From contig CP138906.1 in NCBI GenBank assembly GCA_033977085.1, positions 2,480,001 through 2,544,000 of the forward strand: a DNA stretch of 64,000 bases, written 5' to 3'. The notes below the pieces were generated by a model, which saw only the letters and a list, made by a program, of their open reading frames with translations, was not told where the DNA came from and made no database searches. This stretch comes from Apirhabdus apintestini. GTDB lineage: Bacteria; Pseudomonadota; Gammaproteobacteria; Enterobacterales; Enterobacteriaceae. Below, one piece after another: positions 9,506 through 20,113 of the stretch; position 1 is the stretch's first letter, and every line of letters begins with the position of its first letter. Made by a program: the position numbers and the translations under genes.

Positions 9506-10073
9506 AGTCCGTGTTTTTATACCCGCAATTGTATTGGGATTATGGGGAAGTCAGGCGCTGGCTTCATGCAACGGCGGAATGCTTCCCTGTTCATCGACCG
9601 GGCTGTTTGACGGCGCAAAGATGGCGCCGTTAAAACAGCGCGATCCGGTGTGGAACGCGGTGCCTGAGCCTAAAACCAGCCCCGGCGTTGAGCGCGTTAA
9701 TCGGCTGCTGAATGAGGCGAACGCGCAGGGAGAAGAGATGCTGGCCTCTCGCCCTCTGTCATCGGAGTCGATTATTGCTGACGCTGAAGCCCGCACGCGC
9801 GCCGACGTTTTGCGCACTCAGGGCATTGCCGGGACATGGTGTATGAACAAAGCGATGACGCTCAGTGAAAATATGCGGAGCTGGGCCAGTAAAGCGCACT
9901 GGCAGGTGAAGTGGCAGTCTGATTACGACTATCCGCTGGAAGCAGATTTCTGTATTTCAGGCTCCTATCTTCAGGCGCTGGATATGCTGGCGCAAAGTTA
10001 CTCAACCGCTTCGCGCGTGCTGCGCCTGGATGTCTATCCCCGGCAGTCTATCGCGGTCTTCTCTACTAAATAG
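9498..10073 (+). CDS. pilL: Type IVb pilus protein PilL/TcpQ-like
   Basis: A 191-residue exported protein. Residues 1-22 form a signal peptide (cleavage likely after SQALA). The C-terminal 60 residues (AHWQVKWQSDYDYPLEADFC...YPRQSIAVFSTK) match the TcpQ/PilL C-terminal domain, which stabilises or localises the outer-membrane secretin in type IVb pilus systems. It starts within the end of the regulator gene and is followed by the secretin gene, the usual order in IncI1-type pil operons. It is shorter than R64 PilL. The frame is intact. Confidence 0.75.
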   Translation: MLKVRVFIPAIVLGLWGSQALASCNGGMLPCSSTGLFDGAKMAPLKQRDPVWNAVPEPKTSPGVERVNRLLNEANAQGEEMLASRPLSSESIIADAEARTRADVLRTQGIAGTWCMNKAMTLSENMRSWASKAHWQVKWQSDYDYPLEADFCISGSYLQALDMLAQSYSTASRVLRLDVYPRQSIAVFSTK

Positions 10074-10083
10074 AAATAAAAAA

Positions 10084-11669
10084 ATGCATAACAAAAAAAT
10101 TGCCACATTCATGATCCCTTCCATTTTTTTACTGGCTGGCTGTGCTTTTCCGCAGGCTAAGAAAAATGAGAAGCAAATTGATCTCGATTATCGTCACAGC
10201 AAGAACATCACTCAGGCATTACAAAACAGGTCGGCGGATAATTTACATATTCACGAGGGGCCGTGGGTTTCCGGCTCACCGGTATTAATGAATAAGAACC
10301 GAATTCCGACAAATAAAAATTGTGCGATAACTTTTGCCACCGGCACGCCGGTGACGCTGAATGAGTTCAGTAAAACCGTAACCCGGCTATGCGGCGTACC
10401 GGTACGCATTACGCTGGACGCGGAGCAGAAAACTAACGGTATGCTGGGCGATAGCCGTAAGGTGCCGGGCAGCGCTGCGCCGGACGAACGGCTGGTTGAT
10501 ATTCGCTGGCAGGGGAAACTGGATGGGCTGCTGGATACGGTGGCGTCGTCTATGGGGCTATCGTGGAAATATAGCGGGGGCGAGGTCAACCTTTATTATT
10601 TGGAGTCACGAACCTTTAATATTTTCGCGATCCCGTCAACGACGGATATGCGCTCGGTGGTGCAGTCGGGTATCGATGCAGGTATCGGCAGCAGCCAGGA
10701 GGGCTCGACATCGGGGAGCAGTGACTCCAGCGATAGCGGACAGAGTTCGCAAACCACCTCGGTTAACCTGAAAAGCGATATGGTGAATGATATTCAGAAC
10801 AGCGTGCAGTCGATGCTGACCCAAAATGTGGGCAGGCTGTCCATTTCGCCTTCTACCGGCACGCTAACCGTTACGGATACACCGGAGGTGCTGGACCGGA
10901 TCCAGCGTTATATCGACGGCGAGAATCGTGCGATAACCAAGCAGGTGCTGCTGAATGTGAAAGTGCTGTCCGTGACGCTGGATGATTCCAGCCAGTTTGG
11001 CATCGACTGGAACCTTATCTACGGCGGCGGGAAATTTGGCGCTTCGTTGCTCGGTAATACCGCGGAGTCGGGCGCTTCGGGGGAATGCGAATATCTCTGC
11101 TTCTATTCTTAACGGTAATTTTGCTAACTCAAAATTCATCATGGATGCACTGGCGCAGCAGGGGAAAGTGTCCGTCATGACGTCTCCGTCGGTAACGACG
11201 CTAAATATGCAGCCGGTGCCGGTGCAAGTGGCCACGCAGACCAGCTATCTGGCGCGAGTTGAAAGCAACAGTACCGCGAATGTGGGGACGTCCGTAACCC
11301 TAACGCCGGGCAGTGTGACCAGCGGTTTTAATATGAATTTACTGCCGTTCGTAATGCCCGATGAGCAGCTTTTACTGCAGTACTCTATCAACATTAGCGA
11401 GCTCGAAAAGCCTGAAGGAAGTGAAAAGCAGCGACGCCGACGATGGCAACAAAATTCAGGTTCCGGAAGTAGAAAACCGTATTTTCTCGCAAAAAGTGAA
11501 GCTGCGCTCCGGGCAAACGCTGGTGCTATCTGGCTTTGAGCAGAATGCGAAACAGGCTAAGCGCAATGGCTTTGGCAGCGCCTTTAACTGGCTATTGGGC
11601 GGCGGGGTTAATACCTCGGACAAACGCAGCATTATTGTGATCATGATTAGCCCGGTAGTAATGGAGTAG
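10084..11669 (+). pseudogene. pilN: Type IVb pilus secretin PilN (lipoprotein), two frameshifts
   Basis: PilN (BfpB/TcpC family) forms the outer-membrane channel for the pilus. The N-terminus is a lipoprotein signal with lipobox LLAGC. A Ser/Gly-rich linker is followed by secretin-domain sequence (LNVKVLSVTLDDSSQFGIDW, VMTSPSVTTLNMQPVPVQVA, LRSGQTLVLSGFEQ). The frame changes at a G-run near 11079 and at an A-run near 11412 (one extra A). With both corrected the protein would be about 528 residues, ending at TAG 11667-11669. The start codon at 10084 has only a weak ribosome site. Confidence 0.9.
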
Positions 11670-11671
11670 CC

Positions 11672-12865
11672 ATGAAAAAAACAGGCAGCCTCAGGTTACT
11701 GGGGCGGAAGAAAATCTGTCGCTACTGGCACTGGCGGGCAAGGATACCGCCGTTGCCGGGCTAATCTGGCAGCCCATTCATACCGTTCGTAATATTCAGG
11801 TTGAGGTTAAAGGCCTGATTAAAAATGAAAAATGCCAATATTATCTGACGCATATTCAGGGGAACCGGGCGCAGTGCGGCATGACGAATAGCCTGCCGCA
11901 GAACCGACGCTGCTGGAGCGCCATTTTGCTGCTCAGGGAGACGCTCGGAGATTCATGGTTGGGGCTGTTTCGGTTGCCGGACGGGCGGTTTTGGCTGGCT
12001 GCTATCGATAACGGTATTGTGGTGCCCGGCGGTGACGCTATTTTTGACGACGAGGCGCTGGCCACTGAGCGCTATCGGGATTATAGCGAGCTATTTCCTT
12101 GGGAGATAAAGTACGTCAGCGGGATTGAAGGGCTGGCGGGTGAAAATATCGATTTGCTGGCGCGTTTGAAAGGCGCGACGATGAAAAGCAGCTATCGCAT
12201 TCTTTTCTCGCAGCAAATAAGGCGCCGCGCCAGACTGCTGCTGACCCGCGGGCTTGCTATAGCACTGACGCTGGGGATAACCGCCGGCGGCTGGGGATAC
12301 TATCAGCACCAGCTTGAGCAGGAGCGCATCGAGCGCGAGCGCGCTGAGCAGCTTGCGCGCTTAAAGGTCTCCGGGTTCGCCGAGCGGGCGTGGCGCGGCG
12401 TGAAGCCAGCAAGACAAATGATTACCGCCTGCGTGAACGAAATGTATCAGTATCCGGTGGATATCGCCGGCTGGGCATTGGTAGATATGCGCTGCGACGG
12501 GGAAAAGTGCTGGCCCACTATAAAGCGGGAATCCACGCCACCAGTAAAAACTTCGCGCAATCTTTGCAGGATAAAAATTCCGTTTTCAGCAGGGCATGTT
12601 CGCTGAAGTTATTTCTTTAATCAAGGTTTCCGGCGATAGAAAGATGGAGCAATTACAGCCGATTAAGTCGATAGCCAGCGACGTTCTGGAAATACTGCAA
12701 TCCGGAATAGCTAAAGGGAAAATGGATGATGTGCTGAGTAGCGGCATGAGGATGGCAAAATATGGAGCTGACGACAGAATTATCACCGTTAACTGTAATG
12801 CAATTAAAAAACATGGATGGCGTAGTGGTGCGTTCTATTCACAGCAAATTATCTACGACGAATAA
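11672..12865 (+). pseudogene. pilO: Type IVb pilus accessory protein PilO, frameshifted
   Basis: PilO is a bitopic inner-membrane protein in IncI1-type pilus systems. ATG 11672 begins two bases after pilN. A frameshift sits in the A7 run directly after the start codon. The main frame then shows a soluble N-terminal domain, one hydrophobic segment (LLLTRGLAIALTLGITAGGW) and a charged coiled region (HQLEQERIERERAEQL). Further frame changes occur near 12500 and 12595, and the last segment reads to TAA at 12863-12865. The corrected length near 397 residues fits PilO of plasmid R64 (about 430). Assignment rests on order and general architecture. Confidence 0.7.
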
Positions 12866-12895
12866 AATAAGCTGGACTCTCACTGGGGAAGTTTA

Positions 12896-13325
12896 TGGTA
12901 AATAAAAAAATAACCTGCGCTATTTTTGCTCTGACGATGTTGGGGGCAGCGCTTTATCAGTGGCAGCGCCCACCGTTGGAGATATTACCAGCAATCAACA
13001 AAGTATGCTTATGCTGAAGTCCGCTCTCGATCGCGCCAAACTGGAAAAAGAGCTAAGCGCGATGAAAGATGTAAAGGTGTCGGCTTCGGAAGTCTGTACC
13101 AGCAAAGGTATTGGCGCGCTGGCGTTAAAGGCCGTTTATGGCGTGAATAATCGGAATTATGCGAGCTTTTATTATAATTCGTCTGCGGCGATAGAGGCGC
13201 AGGAAGGAGATACACTACTCTGTGGAGAACAAGTAAAACGAATTCGTATTGATAAAGTCATCGTTGAGAAAGATGGCGTGGCATATACCCTCTCTGGAAC
13301 GTCGCACGCCATTATTAAAAACTAA
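12896..13325 (+). pseudogene. pilP: Type IVb pilus biogenesis protein PilP, frameshifted
   Basis: PilP is a small periplasmic pilus-assembly factor. The start at 12896 opens a signal peptide (MVNKKITCAIFALTMLG). The frame changes near 12950, and the mature part (TVGDITSNQQSMLMLKSALD, then a C-terminal domain ending SGTSHAIIKN) reads to TAA at 13325. The TVGDI opening and the helical stretch are typical of PilP. It lies between pilO and the ATPase gene, as in R64. One indel separates the signal from the mature protein. Confidence 0.78.
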
Positions 13326-13337
13326 CGGTGAATATAA

Positions 13338-14860
13338 ATGGATGTAAATATTAAAGAGCATCGTTGCCTGACGATGAAAGGCGGCCCCTACGAATTAAAT
13401 GATGATGCCAGGAAAATTATCTATTTTTCCAGCAGTGGTGAATTATACATTTCCGCATCGCATGAGAAATCCTATTGGGTATTGGCCTTCATTGATAAAT
13501 TACGACGTAATAGAGTTAAGTTTACAGTTGAGTTAGTAAGTATTGAGGAGATCACCCAGTTATATAGCCAAAACGTAGGTTTTTCAGGTGAGGAAACTCA
13601 ATCATCCGGAAGACAAGAAGAAGTTATTTCTATAATTCGTAATGCGGTAGGAATTAAAGCCAGCGATATTCATATTATTGTCAGGAGAACGTGACCAATA
13701 TTAAATATCGCGTGGACGGTGAGTTGCGGCGCTATCAGGAACTCTCGGAAAGCGACGGCAACGATATTTGCGCCACTATTTATCAAACAATGTGCGATGT
13801 CGCTGAGCCGGTATTTAACCCGCGCCGTAGCCAGGATGCGCGGTTAATGAGTTCTTCGCTGGAAAAATGCGGTTTGTACGGCGGGCGTATTGCCACGCGC
13901 CCCACCGATTCGGGCCTGCTGATGGTGATTCGGCTACTTTACGATCGCGGCAGCAATAACCTGGAACTCGAACATTTGGGATACACCGGCGAGCAGGTCG
14001 CGCTCATTAACCGCATGACCGCCCGGCGTTTCGGGATCAATATTTTGTCCGGCCCGACCGGCTCCGGGAAGTCCACCACCCTTGAGTGCGTGCTGAAACG
14101 TATTATCGCGCAGCGTGAAGGAAAAGCGCACGTCCTGACGCTGGAAGATCCGCCGGAATACCGAATTAGCGGTGCGGTGCAGACGCCCATCCAGTGCGAT
14201 AAGAATGACGATGATGCGATAAGCCGCGAGTGGGCGCGGGCGATTTCCAATGCCATGCGACTCGATCCGGATATTTTAATGTGCGGGGAGGTGCGCGATC
14301 TGCATTCGGCCGTGGCGACCTTCCGCGCTGCTATGACGGGCCACGGTGTGTGGACAACGGTGCATGCCAACGACGCGCTGGCTATTTTGACCCGTCTGCA
14401 GGATATCGGCGTTTCTCCGGCGATTTTGACGGATGCTTCCTTATTGACCGGGCTAATCAGCCGGTACTGGCGCGTAAGCTGTGCCCTCACTGCCGTAAAC
14501 CCGGCATCGGTACGCTCAGCACGTAGCGCCGGATATTCGCCAGCGGGTTGAGAAATATTGCCAAATAGCGAATGTTTTTTGCGCGGCGACGGCTGTAAGG
14601 CCTGCGGTTTTAGCGGCATTAGCGGGCGCACCGTAGTCGCGGAGGTGGTGGAACCGGATAACACGCTGATGGAAATTTATATCAGCCAAGGGAAGAGCGC
14701 CGCGCGCCGCTACTGGGTGGAGCAAATGGGTGGGTTAACGCGTAACCATATCCTGATTCAAATGATAAATCAGGGGCTTATCGATCCCTGCGAAGGGGAA
14801 CGCGATGTTTGTATGCTGGATGATGATGAAGGAGCCGGATTGTGTCCGAGACCGCAGTAA
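13338..14860 (+). pseudogene. pilQ: Type IVb pilus assembly ATPase PilQ (GspE family), frameshifted
   Basis: PilQ is the hexameric cytoplasmic ATPase that drives pilus extension. Walker A is GPTGSGKST near 14055; Asp-box and Walker B-like sequence (LTLEDPPEY, RLDPDILMCGEVRD) and the His-box (TGHGVWTTVHAND) follow. A zinc-binding tetracysteine is split over frames (LCPHC, then GCKACG), as in GspE-type ATPases. Frame changes occur near 13688, 14460 and in the T6 run near 14573. The corrected protein ends at TAA 14860 and overlaps pilR by 19 bases. Confidence 0.92.
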
Positions 14861-15943
14861 CTCAGGGGATCAATGCATTGCTGGCACCGCTAAACCGCTA
14901 TCTGGCGCGCCTGTCTTTTGCGGCGGGAGCACGGATGGATTTTTATCGCTCTTTAACGCTGCTGCTGAATAATCAGGTGCGGCTGAATGAGGCGCTGGCC
15001 GAATTATATTCCGTCTACAGCCACGACGGTAAAAAGAAGTCGGCTCCGGTGGCTATTGTGATTGACGAATGTCTTCAGCGCATGAATGACGGCGACGCTT
15101 TCAGTGAAGCCATGTCCTGGTGGGTGCCGGTAGAAGAAGCGATGTTGCTACAGGCAGGCGAGCTTGCCGGCCGGTTGAGCGATGCGTTCAGCGAAGCGGA
15201 AAAAATAATGACTGCGCGTAAAAAATCGTCGGGGCTATTGTAGGCGCTATCGCTTATCCGCTGGTGCTATTCAGCATGATGGGGTTTTTGCTGCATATGG
15301 TGGCGACCGATCTCGTCCCCAAGCTGGCGAAAGTCGTCGATCCGCAAAAATGGAGTGGATCTGCAGGAATATTACGCGATATCGCAGCGTTCGTTACCGG
15401 CTATGGCGTGATGGCGATAGCGGTGCTGATTGCCACCGTATTGCTTATCACATTCAGTTTTCCCTATCTGCGCGGGCGCCTGCGTATTTTGCTGGATGTG
15501 CTGCCTCCGTGGTCGATATATCGGCTGGTGCACGGCGCATCTTTTTTACTGAACGTCGGCGCGCTGATTAAATCCGGAATGCGTTTGAATACGGCGCTGG
15601 AAATATTAGCGGAACAGGCAAATCCCTGGTTGAAAGAGCGTATTCATGCGGCAATGCACGGATTATCTGAGGGAATGAACTTCGGCGAATCGCTGACGGC
15701 ATCGGGGTATCGATTTCCGGATGAAAAAGCAAATCGTTTTTTATCCGTTATTTCAACCTATAGTGGAATCGATGAAGCCATTATTAATTTTGGTAACCGG
15801 TGGCTGGAAGAAACCGTCGTTAAAATACAGGGCGTAGCCAAAATGATGCTAATGCTAGGCGTTGCCAGTGTGGGCGTCATTATGCTGTTAGTTATTTCCG
15901 GTGCCGGGGGATTCAGGATGCGATTCAGGCATCGGTAGGTTAA
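14842..15943 (+). pseudogene. pilR: Type IVb pilus inner-membrane platform PilR (GspF family), frameshifted
   Basis: PilR anchors the pilus machine in the inner membrane. GTG 14842 has GAAGGAG upstream and overlaps the end of pilQ. Two GspF domains are seen: MDFYRSLTLLLNNQVRLNEAL with EAMLLQAGELAGRLSDAF, and VGALIKSGMRLNTALEILAE in the second half. Hydrophobic segments lie near codons 140-160, 185-210 and at the C-terminus. Frame breaks lie near 15230 and in the G5 run near 15908; after the latter the natural end (GGIQDAIQASVG) runs to TAA at 15941-15943. Confidence 0.9.
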
Positions 15944-15970
15944 TCTTTATTTATTTTAAAAGGTGTAACA

Positions 15971-16537
15971 ATGATCTTATCTAAGGATTCTATACAATAC
16001 CAGTCCCATTTATTAAAGAAAGAACGTGGTTTTACCGCACTGGAACTTATTATTGTTCTTATTGTGGGGTTTTCTATTATTGCGCTTTCTGCCAGTAAAA
16101 TGGGCCAGCTATTTTCCAGTTCGAGCACCAATGATGCAATGAACAGCATTCTGGGGCTCTATTCTTCTACGCGCGCGTTGCAGAATGTTAACGGCTATGG
16201 AAATGACGGCGATGATTTGACGAAAGTGCTTATTGATACGGATACTATTCCAAAAAGTCTGGCTATCAATAAAAGCGATGGTTCAGCTAAAAATGAATGG
16301 GCGGGTACCGTTACGGTAAGCGTCACAAATTCAGGTAATGGCTTTGTAATTGATTATCCGAATGTACCGAAAGAGTCTTGCATTAAACTTGCTCAGCAAC
16401 TGATCCATTCCGGCAACTTTAGCAGTATCAGCGTGGCAGGTACAGATCTGGATAATGATAAGTCTTTAAAAGATGTGAGCGATGCGTGCGGTAGTGATAA
16501 AAATGCTATGAAATTTAATGTGAACGCGAACAGCTAA
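15971..16537 (+). CDS. pilS: Type IVb major prepilin PilS
   Basis: A 188-residue prepilin with an intact frame. The leader of 20 residues ends KKERG and is followed by FTALELIIVLIVGFSIIALS, the hydrophobic helix with the conserved Glu at position +5 that prepilin peptidase and assembly need. The C-terminal region holds two cysteines (KESCIKLAQQ and DACGSDK) for the usual disulfide loop. AAAGGTG stands upstream of the ATG. No prepilin peptidase gene is seen in the window, so processing would depend on an enzyme encoded elsewhere. Confidence 0.93.
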   Translation: MILSKDSIQYQSHLLKKERGFTALELIIVLIVGFSIIALSASKMGQLFSSSSTNDAMNSILGLYSSTRALQNVNGYGNDGDDLTKVLIDTDTIPKSLAINKSDGSAKNEWAGTVTVSVTNSGNGFVIDYPNVPKESCIKLAQQLIHSGNFSSISVAGTDLDNDKSLKDVSDACGSDKNAMKFNVNANS

Positions 16538-16693
16538 ATAAGAAACCTGAAAATAAACGACTGGTAACATTGCTGCCTCTGGCATTGTTAGATGCCGGGG
16601 CAGACTATTAGTTTAAATATTAGAGGCATTCTTTTGATTATTTTCTGGTGGAGTATCAGGGCTGGCTATTTCATGATAGTTAAGGACAGATAA

Positions 16694-17203
16694 ATGGCCT
16701 ATATTGCTATTTTTATTATTGCAATAATATCAGCGGGTTATTCTTTTTTAACGCAAACAGAATCCGCGGCAGCGGCCTCTTCTGTGAATAGCGCGCTGGC
16801 ATATGTTGATTATATGCGTAATGCGCTGGCGTATTATCGGGAATTATATCCGGACTATGTTGGAGAGGTCACATTAAAGCAACTCTCTTTACCCGCCAAT
16901 TATCATTTGGCTGAACGCAGGGACAGCCGCATTTACGTTGATGATAAAGGTTTTTATATCGCCTTTTCGTCTTCCTCGCCAGAGCTTGCCAGCGCGCTGG
17001 CGGATAAATACGCTGCGGCGACCGGGCTGGGGGCGCATGTCTGGAATCTGGCGTATTACCATGTTGGTTATAAAGGCGACGGCAACTGTTTAATCGCGCT
17101 GCGCAATTACCCCGAGGAAAACCGTGCGGGACACTGTGCCCGCCCACTGCCTGCGGCGGTAGCGTCAGGTGCACTGGTAGTCACCGACAGGGATAGCGAA
17201 TGA
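16694..17203 (+). CDS. pilM: PilM-like type IV pilus protein
   Basis: A 169-residue protein with one N-terminal membrane segment (MAYIAIFIIAIISAGYSF) and a soluble periplasmic part containing two cysteines (DGNCLIAL, AGHCARP). Size, topology and position inside the pil cluster fit PilM of R64-type systems, although PilM usually lies upstream of pilN; a minor pilin is the alternative. AAGGA stands upstream of the ATG. The stop overlaps the ATG of the transglycosylase gene (ATGA). The frame is intact. Confidence 0.55.
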   Translation: MAYIAIFIIAIISAGYSFLTQTESAAAASSVNSALAYVDYMRNALAYYRELYPDYVGEVTLKQLSLPANYHLAERRDSRIYVDDKGFYIAFSSSSPELASALADKYAAATGLGAHVWNLAYYHVGYKGDGNCLIALRNYPEENRAGHCARPLPAAVASGALVVTDRDSE

Positions 17204-17645
17204 TAAAAACCATCAACTGTTACTTTTTATGCTTATTTTCCGCCGCCGCAAACTGCCAGATGGGCTGTTTTCAACTGGCCGGCGAGGAGTTTCACATTGA
17301 GCCGCGCGTCATTTATGCCATTGCCGTGGTGGAATCCGGGCTGCGCGCTGATGCGATAAATATTAATAAAAATAGCAGCATTGATATTGGATTGATGCAG
17401 ATAAATACCGTTCACCAAAATGAATTAGCCAGTACAGGGATAACGATTACTGAGCTACTGGAGCCGTGTAAGAATGTGATTGTGGGAAGTTGGTTGCTCA
17501 GGCGGAATATCAATCTGATGGGGGGGACGTATGGAAAGGCGTGGGTCTCTATCATTCCGCTACGCCGCGTTTTAATACGGAATATATTGCAAAAGTAAGG
17601 CGAATCTATCAGCAGATTGGGGATGAAGTCGCGCCCGCTCTTTAG
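17200..17645 (+). pseudogene. pilT: Pilus-associated lytic transglycosylase PilT/IagB-like, 3' frameshift
   Basis: This is a specialised lytic transglycosylase that opens peptidoglycan for pilus assembly. It carries a signal-like N-terminus, the catalytic Glu in the motif VVESGLRADA, and the SLT motif region SSIDIGLMQINTVH. A frame change near 17540 replaces the C-terminus. The natural end (GLYHSATPRFNTEYIAKVRR) is readable in the next frame to TAG at 17643-17645. R64 uses the name pilT for such an enzyme; it is unrelated to the retraction ATPase PilT. Confidence 0.88.
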
Positions 17646-18531
17646 CAATGCTGACGATGTTATCCTATATGCCTTTTAGGAAAGAAGGTGGTAATGCCAG
17701 CTTAAGTAAAACGGATGTTACTCACATTTAATGTCTAAACGCCGAAGAAAATGGCAATTGGCATTCTATTATGTGGCATTTTTGGCTTATAATACCTGCA
17801 AAGAGTTATTTTAATTGCTCTGCATGCGTTGTTTTTAACCTTATTATTGAATATTTTTATGGCGCGTTGATCTATGTCAACTTCATATGCCATGATTCCA
17901 AAAAATCAAAGGTTAAGAAATTTATTCACTTTTCCTTGGTGAAATTTTAATTAAGAATACGACCGTAATTACCCTGATTATATTAATCTTGCTAAGATAA
18001 CTAACGGCCTTTATAAGGCGAGGTGGCGCTCTGTATTTACCCTTTATTGCTGAAAAGTCAGCGCGGATTCACGGGCGTATTTTGCAGATTCTATCCTGAT
18101 TACCTATTATTGTGATGTTTTTTCGGGGTGACATAAAGTGCCATAGTGGTTAAATATGATTGGTACATTATATTCAGGTAATATAATATTTCTTTTTCCA
18201 TTGTTTTTTAGCACTGGCTATCAGTAGCATCTTATTATAGTGAATTAGGTATTTTCCCTGATGGAATCTGAGGTTTAAGGTCGAAAAATAAGGTGAATAC
18301 GGTATAGATATGTCCAGGTAAAACGGATGCAGTCTTATTCTGCAGAGTTGCAGCATCTTTATTATGTCAGTACGATTTCTACATTGTGCAGATAGGCATT
18401 GGGAGTACATAGGTATCTCTCTGCGCGGCGTGTTTTAATAGTTTATTGATGCCTCGATTTCTCTTGAAGATATGTTTTGTGCTACCCGGTTATTAAAGGG
18501 TTGCTTCTGAGTCACTAAAACCAGGGGGAAT
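17646..18531. other. AT-rich intergenic region upstream of the FimB-like gene
   Basis: No convincing gene was found in about 890 bases. Composition is clearly more AT-rich than the backbone. The 12-mer GTAAAACGGATG occurs twice in direct orientation (17706 and 18318). I looked for inverted repeats that could form a FimB-type switch next to the recombinase and saw none as good as the 8749/9009 pair. The recombinase promoter should lie here. Confidence 0.6.
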
Positions 18532-19092
18532 ATGAAAAGAAAAAGTCGTTACTTTCTTACCAAAAGCGAAGTGGAAAAATTAATAAATCAGGCGGAAACT
18601 GGAAAAAATAATGAAAGAAATAAATGTATGATCCTGATTTGCTATTTTCATGGGCTGAGAGTGAGCGAACTATTAAGTTTGCGGCTTTCAGATTTTGATA
18701 TGAAAAGTAAAGTGCTTTATGTCAATAGGCTAAAAAACGGCTTTTCTTCCACGCATCCGCTATCTCCACGCGCCGTTAGTGCGCTTAACCGTTGGTTAGT
18801 GGTGCGTAATAAAAATACTCAGAATGCAGACTCTCCTTATCTTTTCCCTTCTCAAAGCGGAAAGATGTTATCCCGGCAAACCATTTATTTATTGATTCAG
18901 CGCTATGGTAAACAGGCCAACCTTGGGATTGATGTTCATCCGCATATGCTGCGCCACGCCTGCGGTTTTGAACTGGCGAATAAAGGAATGGATACGCGTT
19001 TAATTCAGGACTATCTGGGGCATCGCAATATTAGTCATACGGTCAGATATACGGCGAGTAACCCTGAGCGCTTTCGCAATATTTGCTGGTGA
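18532..19092 (+). CDS. FimB/FimE-type tyrosine recombinase
   Basis: A 186-residue site-specific recombinase of the short FimB/FimE type, intact. The catalytic set is visible: Arg43 (HGLRVSEL), Lys68 (NRLKNGF), His138 and Arg141 (HPHMLRHACG), His164 (LGHRN) and Tyr173 (VRYTAS). Family members invert promoter segments of fimbrial operons, or integrate short elements. It lies at the end of the pilus cluster, in the same direction, and AGGGGGAA stands before the ATG. A possible target is the inverted pair at 8749/9009 upstream of the cluster regulator; that link is inferred from sequence layout only. Confidence 0.92.
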   Translation: MKRKSRYFLTKSEVEKLINQAETGKNNERNKCMILICYFHGLRVSELLSLRLSDFDMKSKVLYVNRLKNGFSSTHPLSPRAVSALNRWLVVRNKNTQNADSPYLFPSQSGKMLSRQTIYLLIQRYGKQANLGIDVHPHMLRHACGFELANKGMDTRLIQDYLGHRNISHTVRYTASNPERFRNICW

Positions 19093-19367
19093 TTGCTTCA
19101 AAGCGCGCCCTGATAGTGGCACTGGGCGAGCTTATACCGTAACCATGCGCGGGTGATTAGCGTTAAGCAGCCGTAAATTTCGCCTGTAGTGCACCGATTT
19201 ATTAAACATCGCTGCGTTCTGGCATGCTCTGGCTGGCAGCATTCTGTTACAGCGCTGATTTTTCGGAAAATTGGCAATCTGATAAACTGTGGACCACGCT
19301 AAAATCGCGAATAGCGATAGCTGGCCCGAAGTATGGGAATGCGATTAACGAAAAAAGGAGTCTCAAT

Positions 19368-19814
19368 ATGTTTAAGAAACTAAGCGCTGTCGTTTTAATA
19401 TTAGCGACTACCGGTGCGTGGGCGCAGAGCGACCTGACTGTCGATAGTTTAGCGAAAGGCGACCAGACGAAGGCCGCGTTTGCGCAGATGGTGAAAGGAC
19501 ATAAATTGCCGAAATGGGTAGTTAAAGGTGGTACTACCACTCCGGCTAAAGAAGTGACTTTAGGTGGCGATAAATATCAGGTTCTGGAAGCCTGCAAACC
19601 GCATAACTGCGGCGCGGAGCGTATTGCAATTTTATACTCTGAACAGCAGAACACCATGGCCGGGGTATACTCAACGGTAAAAGAACAGTCCGGCGCTGAA
19701 AGGTTAGTCTGGATGAACGCGGGGGATAAATTATCTATTGACGGGAAAACGGTGTTATTTGCCGCATTAACCGGCAGCCTGGAAAATCACCCGGACGCAT
19801 TTAACTACAAGTGA
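19368..19814 (+). CDS. ivy: Ivy, inhibitor of vertebrate (C-type) lysozyme
   Basis: A 148-residue periplasmic protein with a signal peptide (MFKKLSAVVLILATTGAWA) and the loop CKPHNC, corresponding to the CKPHDC loop that inserts into the lysozyme active site in Escherichia Ivy. AAAAGGAG precedes ATG 19368 by seven bases, so the longer upstream reading frame from 19224 is not the gene. It protects peptidoglycan against host lysozyme. The frame is intact, in contrast with neighbouring fadE. A hairpin terminator follows at 19868. Confidence 0.93.
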   Translation: MFKKLSAVVLILATTGAWAQSDLTVDSLAKGDQTKAAFAQMVKGHKLPKWVVKGGTTTPAKEVTLGGDKYQVLEACKPHNCGAERIAILYSEQQNTMAGVYSTVKEQSGAERLVWMNAGDKLSIDGKTVLFAALTGSLENHPDAFNYK

Positions 19815-19867
19815 TTGTATGAGCAAACTGGCAGGCGCTCATGATGCGCCGCTTTGTGAGTACAGCA

Positions 19868-19890
19868 GGGAGCCAGCGGCTCCCTGTTTT
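19868..19890 (+). terminator. Rho-independent terminator after ivy
   Basis: Stem GGGAGCC / GGCTCCC with loop AGC, followed by TGTTTT. It sits 54 bases after the ivy stop. The remainder of the interval up to 20092 shows nothing recognisable. Confidence 0.85.
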
Positions 19891-20092
19891 CGTCTTGCCG
19901 CAAAGTAAGGGACTCAGGGCGGCAACGCCTCAATGCCGGAATACGGCTACCGCGCTTTAATACGGGATGCGGCCATTTTTGCTGCCAGCCGCCTTAAGTA
20001 GCCTATTTGGGGAGCCCCTTTTCCCCCCGGGCCGGGTTAATGCATTTGCGTGATATACGCTATTACTTTAATGATGTAAACCGGCCAACAAT

Positions 20093-20113
20093 AAAGGGGC
20101 GCTCGGCCCCTTT
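20093..20113. terminator. Hairpin between ivy and fadE
   Basis: Stem AAAGGGGC / GCCCCTTT with a 5-base loop. It overlaps the last bases of the fadE reading frame and gives a T-run on either strand, so it can act for fadE and as a second stop for readthrough from ivy. Confidence 0.7.

Noticed and set aside
17646..18531. Invertible element next to the FimB-like gene
   Set aside because: Only weak dyads and a 12-bp direct repeat were seen, nothing with inverted sites comparable to the 8749/9009 pair.
19224..19367. Upstream extension of ivy
   Set aside because: The signal peptide and AAAGGAG place the start at 19368.
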